From: Clostridiales bacterium
GTDB lineage: Bacteria; Bacillota; Clostridia; Oscillospirales; Oscillospiraceae
Direction of reading: 5' to 3'
NCBI GenBank assembly: GCA_021203685.1
Contig: JAJQAS010000023.1
Coordinates: 1-37,682 of the forward strand
DNA: 37,682 nt
This document shows, piece by piece, positions 15,232-23,918 of this stretch (position 1 is its first letter; each line of letters begins with the position of its first letter). Made by a program: the position numbers and the translations under genes. The notes under the pieces were generated by a model. The model had not been told where the DNA came from, searched no databases, and saw only the letters and a program-made list of their open reading frames with translations.

Positions 15232-16116
15232 ATGACAGCCCAGTTCCAGCGCAAACACAAAGAGGCCCGGCCGGTGCTGGCCATCTGCTACGACTTCGAC
15301 AAGACCCTCTCCCCCGACGATATGCAGGCCCAGGGGTACATTCAGTCTGTGGGCTACGATGTGGACGCCTTCTGGGCGGAGTCCTCCGCCATGGCGCGGG
15401 CCAACGGCATGGACCGCAACCTGGCTTATATGTACAAAATGGTGAAAGAGGCCGAGGGCCGCTTCCTGTTCAACCGGGAGACCCTGGCGGAATACGGCTC
15501 CAAGGTGGCTCTGTTCCCCGGCGTCGAGGGGTGGTTCGAGCGCATCCGGGCCTACGGCCGGGAGCAGGGGGTCATCGTGGAGCACTACATCCTCTCCTCC
15601 GGCCTGAAAGAGATGATCGAGGGCACCAAAATGGCGAAAGAGGGCGCATTCGAGCAAATCTACGCCAGCTGCTTTTTCTACGATGAAAACGGCATTGCCC
15701 AGTGGCCCGCCCAGGCCATCAACTACACCAGCAAGACCCAGTTTCTGTTCCGCATTGAGAAGGGGGTGCTGGATGTCAACGACCCCGGCGTCAATGACTT
15801 TTTTCCGCCGGACCAGAAGCGGGTACCCTTCCGCAACATGGTCTACATCGGGGACAGCGACACCGACATCCCCTGCATGAAGCTGGTGAACACCTACGGC
15901 GGCCACTCCATCGGGGTCTACGACCCCGTCTCCAACGACCGGGCCAAGGTGAACCGGATGCTCTGCGACGACCGGGTGCGCTACATCGCCCCCGCCGACT
16001 ACTCCGAAGGCTCCGAGCTGGACCGGCTGCTGCGGGCCATCATCGCCAAGACCGCCGCCTATGAGCGGCTGGAGGAGAAGCACGTCAGGGATTATGCCGA
16101 GGCAAAAAATCCGTAA
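15232..16116 (+). CDS. HAD-superfamily phosphatase
   Basis: The 294-residue protein has all four HAD motifs: nucleophile region YDFDKTLS with D21 and D23, motif II in YILSSGLKEM, a lysine in NYTSKTQFLF, and motif IV IGDSDTDIPC. The long insert between motifs I and II (about 25-115) is the cap. The pattern resembles phosphoserine-phosphatase-like HAD proteins, but the substrate cannot be named. The ATG at 15232 has AAAGGAGGG upstream. The frame stays open far upstream (to 14188) only because it runs antisense to the nitrilase gene; that extension is not coding. Confidence 0.9.
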   Translation: MTAQFQRKHKEARPVLAICYDFDKTLSPDDMQAQGYIQSVGYDVDAFWAESSAMARANGMDRNLAYMYKMVKEAEGRFLFNRETLAEYGSKVALFPGVEGWFERIRAYGREQGVIVEHYILSSGLKEMIEGTKMAKEGAFEQIYASCFFYDENGIAQWPAQAINYTSKTQFLFRIEKGVLDVNDPGVNDFFPPDQKRVPFRNMVYIGDSDTDIPCMKLVNTYGGHSIGVYDPVSNDRAKVNRMLCDDRVRYIAPADYSEGSELDRLLRAIIAKTAAYERLEEKHVRDYAEAKNP

Positions 16117-16274
16117 ATATGGTTGTTTTTCACCTATTTTGAGAATATGATCTTTATGTAAAGTAAAACAACTTGTCAAAAAATCAAGCTCACACTCCTC
16201 CGCCAAAGGAAGCACAAGAGGCAGTTTGTCACGGCACAGTAAGTGTAAAGCTAAATACCTTTGCGCGCAATTTG

Positions 16275-17729
16275 TCACAGCAGCGACATCCCCAGCCCCA
16301 CCGCCAGGGAAATTACGCCGGAAAGGGCCAGCAGCGTGATCTTTTTCAGGTGGAACCGGCTGAACAGGTACTGGTCCAGTGCAAAAATGGCGATGGAGAC
16401 AACCCCGCCCATCAGCGGCGGCCAGCTGTACTCCTCCCCGATGGAGAGGTTTTCGTAAAACATGGAGAGGGCCACGCTGAGCAGCAGCCCCACGATGATG
16501 GGCCGTATCCAGCGGCGCAGCAGGTCGAAGAAGCTGATGCGTTCAAAAGTCGTGTACAGGTGGAACACCGCGATAAAAATCAGGCCAGACGACGTGATGG
16601 AACAGGCCAGACCGGTCACGGCCACCATCCAGCCCCCCAGCACGGTGCCGGTGACATGGTAGCCCACATAGTAACCGATGCCGCTGAGGGTCTTGCACAG
16701 GATGGAGCCGGGCAGGGCGTTGACAATGGGGACCAGCTGGTTGTAAAATTCGGAGCTGGAGATCATGTCGTCGGCCACAAAGATGCCGTCCGCCACCGCC
16801 AGGTAGGCGTCTCCGCCGCCGAAGGAGATGACCGCCGAGAGCAGCGCCTTGGGGATGAACAGCGGCGCGTCCTGGGCGAAGAACAGCGCGGGGATCGACA
16901 GGATAATCAGAAACAGCAGCCACGCCCCCACGTCCTTGACCAGGGGTTTCACGTTCAGATTCACGTCTTGGTTGCGGTTGCGCCCGTCCCGGTAGTAACA
17001 GACCATGCTGAACACGCTCAGCAGCACCATGACCATCTTGATGAGGTTCAGCGAACCGTCGAAGCTGATGAATTTCCAGTTGCTGATGCGCAAAATATAG
17101 AGGACGGAGACCGCCACGGCGATGGGCCACCGCCGTTTGCTGGTCCAGTGGCCTCCCACGTAGAAAATCAGGAAAAACGCGATGGCCAGCACGTTGATGG
17201 TGGACAGCTGGAACAGCGGAGAGCCGTCCAGCCCGAGGATTTTATAAAAATTCTTCGCACCGGTCAGCAGAAAGACCAGGGCGATGATGAGGTAAACGCC
17301 CCACGCCGGCAGGTCCTTCACGCTCTCTTTCACGGTGCTGCGGATGTAAATGCCCAGCAGAAAGACGATATAGGCGGAGATGCCGATGGAGACGTAGACC
17401 AGCCAGGTCAGCATGGCCCCGCTGATTTGCGTCAGCAGGGACACCAGCGCAACCGTCAACAGCGCGCCGGGCAGCGCCATGGCCGTGGCGGAGAGCACCA
17501 TGCCGCAGGTCCCCGCCACCTGGCGGCCCACGCCGGTGGCAATCTCCACCGGCAGCGCGCCGGGGGTGATGCTGGCCACCACCACGTCCTTGTTGAATTC
17601 GTCGCTGGTGACCTCGATGTCGGAGTCCTTCAGCTCCTCCTCGATGACCGGGATCAGGGCGGTGCCGCCGCCGTATCCCCAAAAGCCGATGCTGAGCATT
17701 CCCTGTACCAGCGATTTTATCTTACCCAT
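16275..17729 (-). CDS. Chromate transporter (CHR) family membrane protein
   Basis: The 484-residue protein has about ten to twelve hydrophobic spans in two related halves. Each half has the glycine-rich CHR signature near its start: SIGFWGYGGGTALIPVIEEE in the first and SAVISFGGGDAYLAVADGIF in the second. Each signature is followed by a proline-glycine segment (ASITPGALPVEIATGVG; IVNALPGSILCKTLSGIGY). That is the layout of long-chain CHR proteins. Chromate is the known substrate for some members, but in gut Clostridia the natural substrate is unknown. The ATG at 17729 follows GGGAGGAACG; a start 66 bases upstream lacks such a site. The second signature has Asp where Tyr is common. Confidence 0.85.
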   Translation of the reverse strand: MGKIKSLVQGMLSIGFWGYGGGTALIPVIEEELKDSDIEVTSDEFNKDVVVASITPGALPVEIATGVGRQVAGTCGMVLSATAMALPGALLTVALVSLLTQISGAMLTWLVYVSIGISAYIVFLLGIYIRSTVKESVKDLPAWGVYLIIALVFLLTGAKNFYKILGLDGSPLFQLSTINVLAIAFFLIFYVGGHWTSKRRWPIAVAVSVLYILRISNWKFISFDGSLNLIKMVMVLLSVFSMVCYYRDGRNRNQDVNLNVKPLVKDVGAWLLFLIILSIPALFFAQDAPLFIPKALLSAVISFGGGDAYLAVADGIFVADDMISSSEFYNQLVPIVNALPGSILCKTLSGIGYYVGYHVTGTVLGGWMVAVTGLACSITSSGLIFIAVFHLYTTFERISFFDLLRRWIRPIIVGLLLSVALSMFYENLSIGEEYSWPPLMGGVVSIAIFALDQYLFSRFHLKKITLLALSGVISLAVGLGMSLL

Positions 17730-17916
17730 ACCGCGTTCCTCCCGTCCCGCGCCCCGCGCGGGAACGCCGTTGTTCCCAAAAAGAGCGGAAACCATTTTCA
17801 GTGTTGAAGTGACTGTGAAACAGCAATATTATAGCCGCTTCCGCGTTCCGCCGCAATGGAGGAATTGCAAATTATCCATGAATTTTGAATCTCAATTTCA
17901 GACAGGAGCGAACAAA

Positions 17917-18417
17917 ATGCCCAAAAACATCGTTCTGGTGGGGATGCCCGCCTCCGGCAAAAGCACCATTGGCGTCATCCTGGCCAAGGAGCTGAAATAC
18001 CGCTTTACCGACACCGACCTGGTCCTCCAGGAGGCCACCGACCAGACCCTGGTGGAGATCATCGCCCAGCGGGGGCTGGAGGGGTTCCTCCAGCTGGAAA
18101 ACGACACCGTGGCCACCCTGGAGGTCCGCCGCTCGGTCATCGCCACCGGCGGCAGCGTCATCTATGGCCGGGAGGCCATGGAGCACTTGAAGACCCACGG
18201 CACGGTGGTCTATATTCGGCACCGCTATGAGGTCATCCAGTCCCGGCTGACCAACATCACCACCCGGGGCGTGGCCATGCGGGAGGGTGAGACCCTTTAC
18301 GACCTGTTCCGGGAGCGGACGCCCCTCTATGAGCGGTACGCCGATGTGACGCTGGAGGCCGACGGCCTGACCACCGAACAGGCGGTGCAGGCCATTATCC
18401 GGCTGCTGGGTGTTTAA
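17917..18417 (+). CDS. aroK: Shikimate-kinase-like protein
   Basis: The 166-residue P-loop protein has the shikimate kinase layout. Walker A is GMPASGKST at 9-17, and D32-T-D34 is the usual magnesium/shikimate-binding aspartate pair. ATGGS is at 76-80, and the late RERTPLYERYADVTLEA segment includes the conserved Arg and Tyr. In the family position GF(R)xLE, here GFLQLE, the shikimate-binding arginine is leucine (L58). The enzyme would phosphorylate shikimate in aromatic amino-acid synthesis, but this change makes the substrate less certain. The start at 17917 has GACAGGAGCG upstream. Its last four bases overlap the stop of the converging hydrolase gene. No other aro gene is in the window. 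Confidence 0.8.
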   Translation: MPKNIVLVGMPASGKSTIGVILAKELKYRFTDTDLVLQEATDQTLVEIIAQRGLEGFLQLENDTVATLEVRRSVIATGGSVIYGREAMEHLKTHGTVVYIRHRYEVIQSRLTNITTRGVAMREGETLYDLFRERTPLYERYADVTLEADGLTTEQAVQAIIRLLGV

Positions 18418-19391
18418 TCCGCCAGAAAGGTCAAAATTTCCTCCATGAACCGGCCCACAGTGGCGTCTTCGCTGCGGAAAATTTCATGCCGTGCGGTGGG
18501 GAACACCGCCTTTCGCCCGTTGGGGAGCTGAGCAATAAACCTGTCCTGCGCCTCGTTTTTCACCATGGTATCCTGCCCCGCCTGGAGCAGCAGCACCGGC
18601 AGACGCAGGTTGGCGCAGCGCTCCGGCTTCGTCAGTTTCTTCGTCACCAGCAACGACTCCCGCAGCCAACAATAGGTGGCAGCGTTGTTCTGGTACTGCT
18701 CGTGCTCCCGCTGCACCTGGAGATACCAGCAGTAACGGGTATAAGAGGTGGCGCAGCCCCAGACTCCGTCAAAGTCCTCCTCCCCGGTGAACACCCGCTG
18801 GTTGAAGAGGCAGTCCTTCCCCTTGCCGATGGCGATGAAGAACCGGGCCAGGAACAATGCCACACCGAACGGAACCCCCTGTGTCTGAGGGGCGATCATG
18901 GGGCTGGACAGCACCAGCTTTTTCACCGACAGCTCTGGATACAGCTCCAGCGTCAGGGCGGCAATGGCTCCGCCCATGGAGTGGCCCAGCAGGTATACCG
19001 GCAGGCTCTCCGTCTGAGGAAGCACTACCTCTACCAGGAAATACCGGTAGTCCTCACAGTAGTCGGTGAACTTGTCCACATGGGTCAGCCACAGCTCCGG
19101 CACCTGGCGGAAGGAGTTGCCGTGGCCCCGGTGGTCGCAGATGGCCACGCTGTACCCCGCTTGGAGGAAGTACCAGATGACCTCGGCGTATTTGACCGTG
19201 GCCTCCTCGAACCCGTGGGAGATGGCCACCCAGCCTTTCGTCTCCGGCTGGCGGTACAGCTCATAATAGATGGTTTCCCCAGGGTTCCGGGCGAAGGTCC
19301 CGGTGGTTTTGACCTTCTCCAGTTCCCCCTGCACCCGCTCGATTTGGGCGGGGTAGTCCTGCTCGGACAGTAGTTCAAAGGGTAAACGCAT
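18414..19391 (-). CDS. Alpha/beta hydrolase, lysophospholipase/monoacylglycerol-lipase type
   Basis: The 325-residue protein has a serine hydrolase triad: nucleophile in LLGHSMGGAIA, acid in LLQAGQDTMV, and histidine in PTARHEIFRS near the end. The oxyanion region is AISHGFEEATVKYAE, and CDHRGHGNSFR is typical of bacterial monoacylglycerol lipase and lysophospholipase (PldB-like) proteins. There is no signal peptide, so it acts inside the cell on an acyl ester that cannot be specified. The ATG follows AGGAGG. A perfect palindrome lies in the likely promoter. Confidence 0.9.
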   Translation of the reverse strand: MRLPFELLSEQDYPAQIERVQGELEKVKTTGTFARNPGETIYYELYRQPETKGWVAISHGFEEATVKYAEVIWYFLQAGYSVAICDHRGHGNSFRQVPELWLTHVDKFTDYCEDYRYFLVEVVLPQTESLPVYLLGHSMGGAIAALTLELYPELSVKKLVLSSPMIAPQTQGVPFGVALFLARFFIAIGKGKDCLFNQRVFTGEEDFDGVWGCATSYTRYCWYLQVQREHEQYQNNAATYCWLRESLLVTKKLTKPERCANLRLPVLLLQAGQDTMVKNEAQDRFIAQLPNGRKAVFPTARHEIFRSEDATVGRFMEEILTFLAD

Positions 19392-19421
19392 TGGAATGAC
19401 CTCCTGTGGTACAGTTTATTT

Positions 19422-19438
19422 GTATGGTATAACCATAC
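19422..19438. promoter_or_regulatory. Palindrome in the hydrolase promoter, candidate operator
   Basis: GTATGGT-ATA-ACCATAC is a perfect 7-bp inverted repeat. On the minus strand a possible -35 TTGTGG and -10 TAAACT flank it with a 19-base spacer, a geometry typical of MerR-type promoters. No MerR gene is in the window, and the -10/-35 assignment is tentative. Confidence 0.5.
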
Positions 19439-19509
19439 CACAAAACCGGACTGCGGGCAAGCGCGGAACGACTCACTTGTCCACGGCGCAAAAATTGGGC
19501 AAAAACCCA

Positions 19510-19538
19510 TTGTAACCCGCGGATGTTTTGTATATAAT
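19510..19538 (+). promoter_or_regulatory. Promoter of the LRR-VWA-MoxR genes
   Basis: TTGTAA (19510-19515), a 17-base spacer and TATAAT (19533-19538) give a near-consensus promoter with start near 19545. Confidence 0.85.
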
Positions 19539-19575
19539 AGTGGCTTGGAATCGAGAAGAAGGGCGGGCGGACGCT

Positions 19576-20727
19576 TTGCAGTGGCGCATCTACTATACAA
19601 TCGAAAACGGCGAGGCCACCATCATCCGCTGCGTGGGCGACCAGCCCCGGCTGACGCTGCCGGAGGAGCTGGAGGGCTGCCCCGTCACCGGGTTAGGTTC
19701 CGACTGCTTCGCCGGGACCGCCCAGGCGGACGCTTGTGAGGCCCCAGAACCGGTTTACCTGCGGGAGCTGCCGCCCCCGGCGAAAGCCTACAAGAACCAA
19801 ACGCTGAAACACCTGACCTTGCCCGCCTCTCTGCGCCGGGCAGGGGCGCGGTGCTTCGCCCAGTGCGCTGCCCTGCCCCGGCTGGAGCTTCCGGCGGGTC
19901 TGCGGGAGCTGGGAGAGCGGTGCTTCTACGGCTGCGGCGGGGTGGAGCACCTGGAGCTGCCGGAAGGTATTGAGCTTCTCCCCGACTACACCTTTGCCGA
20001 GTGCCGCAAACTCAGGCGGGTCTCCCTCCCCCACAGCGTCCGCGCCATTGGCCGCTGCTGCTTCTACAACTGTACCCACCTGGAGCGGTTGGACCTGCCC
20101 GACAGCCTGGAGGCCATCGGGGACCGGATGCTGATGAACTGCTTCGAGCTGAAAGAGCTGTCCTTCCGCATCGGGGTCAACGGCGGCGCGCTGCTGGCGG
20201 AAATCGACCGGGTCATGCGGGTGCGGGTCCGTTACCCGGAGGAGACGGTGGAAGTGGTGCTGACGGAGTACGCCCTGGAGTACGAAGAACTCATCCAGGC
20301 CAAGCAGTTCCGCACCAACGAGACCGGCACCGGCGGCCTGTACCGGGGCTGTTTCAGCGACCGGGACGTGGATTTTGCCCTGTACGACACCTATTTTTAC
20401 GCCGCCAAGCTCCAGGATCCCCCGGAGCTGCTGGCGGAGCTGGCCTTTGACCGGCTGCGCTGGCCCCGGGAACTGCGCCCCGCCAAAGAGCAGGAATATT
20501 GGGACTACCTGAAAGGCCATATTCCCGAACTGACCGCTTTCCTGCTGGGCCGGGACGACCTGGAGGGGCTGGAATTTCTGCTCTCCACCGGCAGGCTGGA
20601 CGGGAACGACCTGAACCAAATGCTGGAACGGGCGGAACAGGCGGAAAACGTGCGCTTTGTCAGCCGTCTGCTGGAGGCCGCCGGACACCGTCCCCGCTCC
20701 GGCGCGGACAAGCTCTTTGAACTGTGA
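19576..20727 (+). CDS. Leucine-rich-repeat (LRR_5/BspA-type) protein
   Basis: The protein is 383 residues from a TTG at 19576. An open frame reaches 19528, but that start lies inside the promoter. Residues about 20-197 hold five or six LRR_5 units, for example LKHLTLPASLRRAGARCFAQ, VEHLELPEGIELLPDYTFAE and LERLDLPDSLEAIGDRMLMN. The C-terminal half is helical and charged, with DLEGLEFLLSTGRLDGNDLN resembling an ankyrin-like pair. There is no signal peptide or membrane span, so it is cytoplasmic. It stops 7 bases before the VWA gene. I infer a binding or adaptor role in the VWA/MoxR set; no catalytic motif is seen. Confidence 0.85.
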   Translation: MQWRIYYTIENGEATIIRCVGDQPRLTLPEELEGCPVTGLGSDCFAGTAQADACEAPEPVYLRELPPPAKAYKNQTLKHLTLPASLRRAGARCFAQCAALPRLELPAGLRELGERCFYGCGGVEHLELPEGIELLPDYTFAECRKLRRVSLPHSVRAIGRCCFYNCTHLERLDLPDSLEAIGDRMLMNCFELKELSFRIGVNGGALLAEIDRVMRVRVRYPEETVEVVLTEYALEYEELIQAKQFRTNETGTGGLYRGCFSDRDVDFALYDTYFYAAKLQDPPELLAELAFDRLRWPRELRPAKEQEYWDYLKGHIPELTAFLLGRDDLEGLEFLLSTGRLDGNDLNQMLERAEQAENVRFVSRLLEAAGHRPRSGADKLFEL

Positions 20728-20734
20728 GGTGGCT

Positions 20735-22090
20735 ATGGCGTCAAATCGTGAACGGCTGGAGCGGCTGGGCAGCGCCATTCTGTCCGCCTCCCGGAATGAG
20801 TTATATTTTTCCATGCGGTTTCTGGACATCGCCCTCAGCGGCCTGGACTACCGCATGAACCTGAACACCGTCACCGTGGGCACCGACGGCGTCAGCATTC
20901 TTTTTAACCCGACCTATTTGCAGCGGGTCTACCGGGACGACCTGGTGGAACTGAACCGGGTCTACCTCCACATGATCCTCCACTGTATGTTCCGCCACGA
21001 GCTGAACCGGGAGGGCCGGGACGAGGACCTGTGGACAGTGGCCTGTGACATCGCCGTGGAGTCCATTTTGGACGGCATTGAAAACCGCTCCATCCAGCTC
21101 TCTGTCTCCACCTTCCGGGAGGAGACCTACGACTGGCTGGGCGAGGAGTGCCCCGTGCTGACAGCGGAGGCGATTTATCGGGCGCTGGAGCGGCGGCAGG
21201 TCCAGTATCTGGACATCCTGCGGCTCAAGCAGGAGTTTTTGCGGGACGACCACCAGTTCTGGCAGGACGACGACCCCGGCCAGGACGAAAACCGGCAGCA
21301 GGAGGACTCCGACAGCCCCGACAGCCGCGCCCAGCAGGAGCGCCGCCGGGAAGTGGAGGCCAAGTGGAAGCGCATCGACGAAAAGACCCAGACCAACCTG
21401 GAAACCTTTTTCGCCGGACACGGGGACGAGATGGGGGGATTGCTCAAGTCCATCCAAATCGAGAACCGGGAGCGGTATGACTACCGGGCTTTTCTCCGCC
21501 GGTTCGTCACCCTCCGGGAGGAAGTCAAAACCGATCCGGACTCCTTTGACTACGCCTTTTACAGCTACGGGCTGGAGCTTTATGGCAACATCCCCCTGAT
21601 CGAACCGTTGGAGTACCGGGAGAGCCGGAAGATACGAGATTTTGTCATCGTCATCGACACCTCCGACTCCTGCTCTGACGGCATCATCGAGCGTTTTCTC
21701 TCTGAGACGCGGGCCATTCTCAACCAGGAGAGCGCCTTCTTCCGGGAGATGAACCTGCACATCATCCAGAGCGACGCCGGGGTGCAGATGGACACGGTGC
21801 TGCACAGCCCGGAGGAATTTGACCGATTCTCCCGGAGCTTCACCGTCAAGGGCTACGGCGGCACCGACTTCCGCCCTGCCTTCGACTACGTGGCGGGCCT
21901 CCAGGCCCAGGGCCAGCTGGCGGAGCTGAAAGGGCTGCTGTACTTCACCGACGGCTTTGGAACTTATCCTCAGAAAAAGCCGCCCTACGACACCGCCTTC
22001 GTCTTTTTCCGGGAGGAATACACCGACGCGCAGGTCCCCTCCTGGGCCATGAAGGTGATGCTGGGGCCGGAGGAACTGCAAGAGATATAA
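20735..22090 (+). CDS. VWA-domain protein with metallopeptidase-like N-terminus (DUF2201 type)
   Basis: The 451-residue protein has an N-terminal domain like the putative metallopeptidase domain of DUF2201 proteins. The expected HExxH is HMILH at 79-83, followed by H88, so both histidines are kept but the catalytic glutamate is methionine. A charged linker spans about 175-215. The C-terminal VWA-like domain has a MIDAS motif, D308-T-S310-D-S312, with GYGGTDFRPAF and LLYFTDGFG supplying further metal ligands. Such proteins usually work with MoxR AAA+ ATPases, and one follows. The ATG at 20735 with GTGAGGTGGC upstream is preferred to the open frame from 20657, which overlaps the LRR gene. Confidence 0.88.
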   Translation: MASNRERLERLGSAILSASRNELYFSMRFLDIALSGLDYRMNLNTVTVGTDGVSILFNPTYLQRVYRDDLVELNRVYLHMILHCMFRHELNREGRDEDLWTVACDIAVESILDGIENRSIQLSVSTFREETYDWLGEECPVLTAEAIYRALERRQVQYLDILRLKQEFLRDDHQFWQDDDPGQDENRQQEDSDSPDSRAQQERRREVEAKWKRIDEKTQTNLETFFAGHGDEMGGLLKSIQIENRERYDYRAFLRRFVTLREEVKTDPDSFDYAFYSYGLELYGNIPLIEPLEYRESRKIRDFVIVIDTSDSCSDGIIERFLSETRAILNQESAFFREMNLHIIQSDAGVQMDTVLHSPEEFDRFSRSFTVKGYGGTDFRPAFDYVAGLQAQGQLAELKGLLYFTDGFGTYPQKKPPYDTAFVFFREEYTDAQVPSWAMKVMLGPEELQEI

Positions 22091-22127
22091 GGATTTCTGA
22101 CGGCTCCTCTAAAGCTGCCGTATTATT

Positions 22128-22162
22128 CTAGTGGCTAGTGACTAGTGATTAGTGGCTAGAAA
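22128..22162. repeat. Tandem 7-bp repeat array (CTAGTGR type)
   Basis: CTAGTGG, CTAGTGA, CTAGTGA, TTAGTGG and a partial fifth unit lie head to tail. The period matches the other heptamer arrays, but the core is different. Confidence 0.8.
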
Positions 22163-22225
22163 GAGGGGTTCTAATAAAAATTCCAGATCTGTCGGACAAA
22201 ATTGACATCAGACATCAAGCACTAT

Positions 22226-22284
22226 CCCCTCTTGCCTCCCCTGAAAGGGGAGGAGGGCCACCGCCTGCGGCGGTGGCGGAGGGG
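22226..22284. repeat. REP-like palindromic element
   Basis: Three nested helices form a branched fold. The outer stem is CCCCTC (22226-22231) with GAGGGG (22279-22284). Inside are hairpins CCTCCCCT/AGGGGAGG (22235-22253) and GCCACCGCC/GGCGGTGGC (22257-22277). Dispersed elements of this CCTCCCCT...AGGGG style are, as I recall, common between genes in gut Clostridia. It splits the VWA and MoxR genes. Confidence 0.75.
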
Positions 22285-22325
22285 TTTCTAGCATAAGGCT
22301 TAGTAACCAAAAAGGGAAAAATGAT

Positions 22326-23825
22326 ATGAACATCAAACAGGCAAAGGAACAACTGAAACAGACCGTCCGGGCCTACCTGAGCCGGGACGAGTACGGCGAC
22401 TGGACCATCCCCCTGGTGGCCCAGCGGCCCGTGCTGCTGATGGGGCCTCCGGGCATCGGCAAAACCGCCATCGCCCACCAGGCCGCCCAAGAGTGCGGCG
22501 TGGCGATGGTGGCCTACTCCATCACCCACCACACCCGGCAGAGCGCCATCGGTCTGCCCAGCATCCGCACCGGCTCCTTCGACGGCAAAGAGTTTCAGGT
22601 GACGGAGTACACCATGAGCGAGATTATCGCCAGCGTGTACAAGGAGATGGAAAAGACCGGCCTGCGGCAGGGCATCCTGTTTTTGGACGAGATCAACTGC
22701 GTCTCCGAGACGCTGGCTCCGGCCATGCTGCAATTTTTGCAGTGCAAGACCTTCGGCAGCCACCAGGTTCCGGAGGGGTGGGTCATCGTGGCGGCGGGCA
22801 ACCCGCCGGAGTACAACCGCAGCGTCCGGGAGTTTGACATCGTCACCCTGGACCGGGTGCGCCGCATCGACATCGACGAGGACTTCCCCTCCTGGAAGGA
22901 ATACGCCTACCAGCGGAAGGTCCACCCGGCCATTCTCTCCTATCTGGACATCAAGCCCTCCCACTTCTACAAAATCGAGACCACGGTGGATGGCCGCCGG
23001 TTCGTCACCGCCCGGGGGTGGGAGGACTTGAGCCGGTTCCTCACCGCCTGCGAGGGGCTGGATATCCCGGTGGACGAGTCGGTGGTGGGGCAGTTCCTCC
23101 AACTGCCCGCCGTGGCCAAGGACTTCGCCAACTATCTGGATTTGTATAAAAAGTACCAGACCGACTACAAGGTGGAGGAGATCCTCACCGGCACCTTCCG
23201 GGACAGCACCCTGCGCCGCCTGCGGGAGGCCCCCTTCGACGAGCGGCTCAGCGCCATTTCGCTGCTGCTGGACGGGGTATTCACTGCCTGCGCCGCCGCC
23301 AACGAGGAGGACGCCTTTGTCACCGAGCTGCACAGCGGCCTGAAGCAGGTCATGGCCGCTCTCCCCGCCGCCCCGCGCTGGGAGGACCCGTTCCAGACAG
23401 TCTCTGATAGCCTGTCCCGGGTGCTGGACGCCCAGCGGGCCACCGGCAACCTGGAAAAAGCCGCCGAGCGGCGGAAGCTCCGGGTGCTGGACACGCTGGA
23501 CAGCTACCGCCAGACCCTCCGCACCGGAGACGTTTCCACCTCCGACCAGGCGGCGGAGGCGCTGCGCACCCAGTTCAGCACCGCCGTCACCCGGCGGCGG
23601 GAGGTCATTTTGGACGCTTCCGCTCGGCTGGACAACGCTTTCTCCTTCCTGGAGGCCGCCTTCGGCGAGAGCCAGGAGCTGGTGGTGTTCCTGACCGAGC
23701 TGACCATGAACTGCTACTCCATGCGCTTCATCCGGGACAACGGCTGCGAGAAGTACAGCCAGTACAACCAGTCCCTGCTGCTGGGCGGACGGCAGCGTTC
23801 CATTCTGGACGAGATCGGCGGCTGA
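22326..23825 (+). CDS. MoxR-family AAA+ ATPase
   Basis: The 499-residue protein has an AAA+ core in its first 250 residues. Walker A is GPPGIGKT at 40-47, Walker B is GILFLDEIN with D121-E122, and sensor 1 lies in VIVAAGNPPEYN. An SITHHTRQSAIGLPSIR segment is typical of MoxR substrate-loop regions. The C-terminal half is helical, with coiled-coil tendency around 370-450, and is longer than in short MoxR proteins. MoxR ATPases act as chaperones that remodel or load metal centres through VWA partners, and one is encoded just upstream. The ATG has AGGGAAAA upstream. The stretch between the VWA and MoxR genes holds repeats but no clear terminator or promoter, so co-transcription is possible. Confidence 0.92.
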   Translation: MNIKQAKEQLKQTVRAYLSRDEYGDWTIPLVAQRPVLLMGPPGIGKTAIAHQAAQECGVAMVAYSITHHTRQSAIGLPSIRTGSFDGKEFQVTEYTMSEIIASVYKEMEKTGLRQGILFLDEINCVSETLAPAMLQFLQCKTFGSHQVPEGWVIVAAGNPPEYNRSVREFDIVTLDRVRRIDIDEDFPSWKEYAYQRKVHPAILSYLDIKPSHFYKIETTVDGRRFVTARGWEDLSRFLTACEGLDIPVDESVVGQFLQLPAVAKDFANYLDLYKKYQTDYKVEEILTGTFRDSTLRRLREAPFDERLSAISLLLDGVFTACAAANEEDAFVTELHSGLKQVMAALPAAPRWEDPFQTVSDSLSRVLDAQRATGNLEKAAERRKLRVLDTLDSYRQTLRTGDVSTSDQAAEALRTQFSTAVTRRREVILDASARLDNAFSFLEAAFGESQELVVFLTELTMNCYSMRFIRDNGCEKYSQYNQSLLLGGRQRSILDEIGG

Positions 23826-23918
23826 ACCGGCGAATGGACGGCGAAACGCTTCTTTTTGTACCCGTTCCCCGTTGATTATACCCTTTTGCGAAACAATCGG
23901 ATTCCCTTTGTTTTTTTC

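Noticed and set aside
16117..16274. Terminator or small gene between the converging HAD and CHR genes
   Set aside because: No stable hairpin with a T run and no open frame with a ribosome site is visible.
20657..20734. Longer start of the VWA protein
   Set aside because: It overlaps the LRR gene and has no ribosome site; the ATG at 20735 has one.
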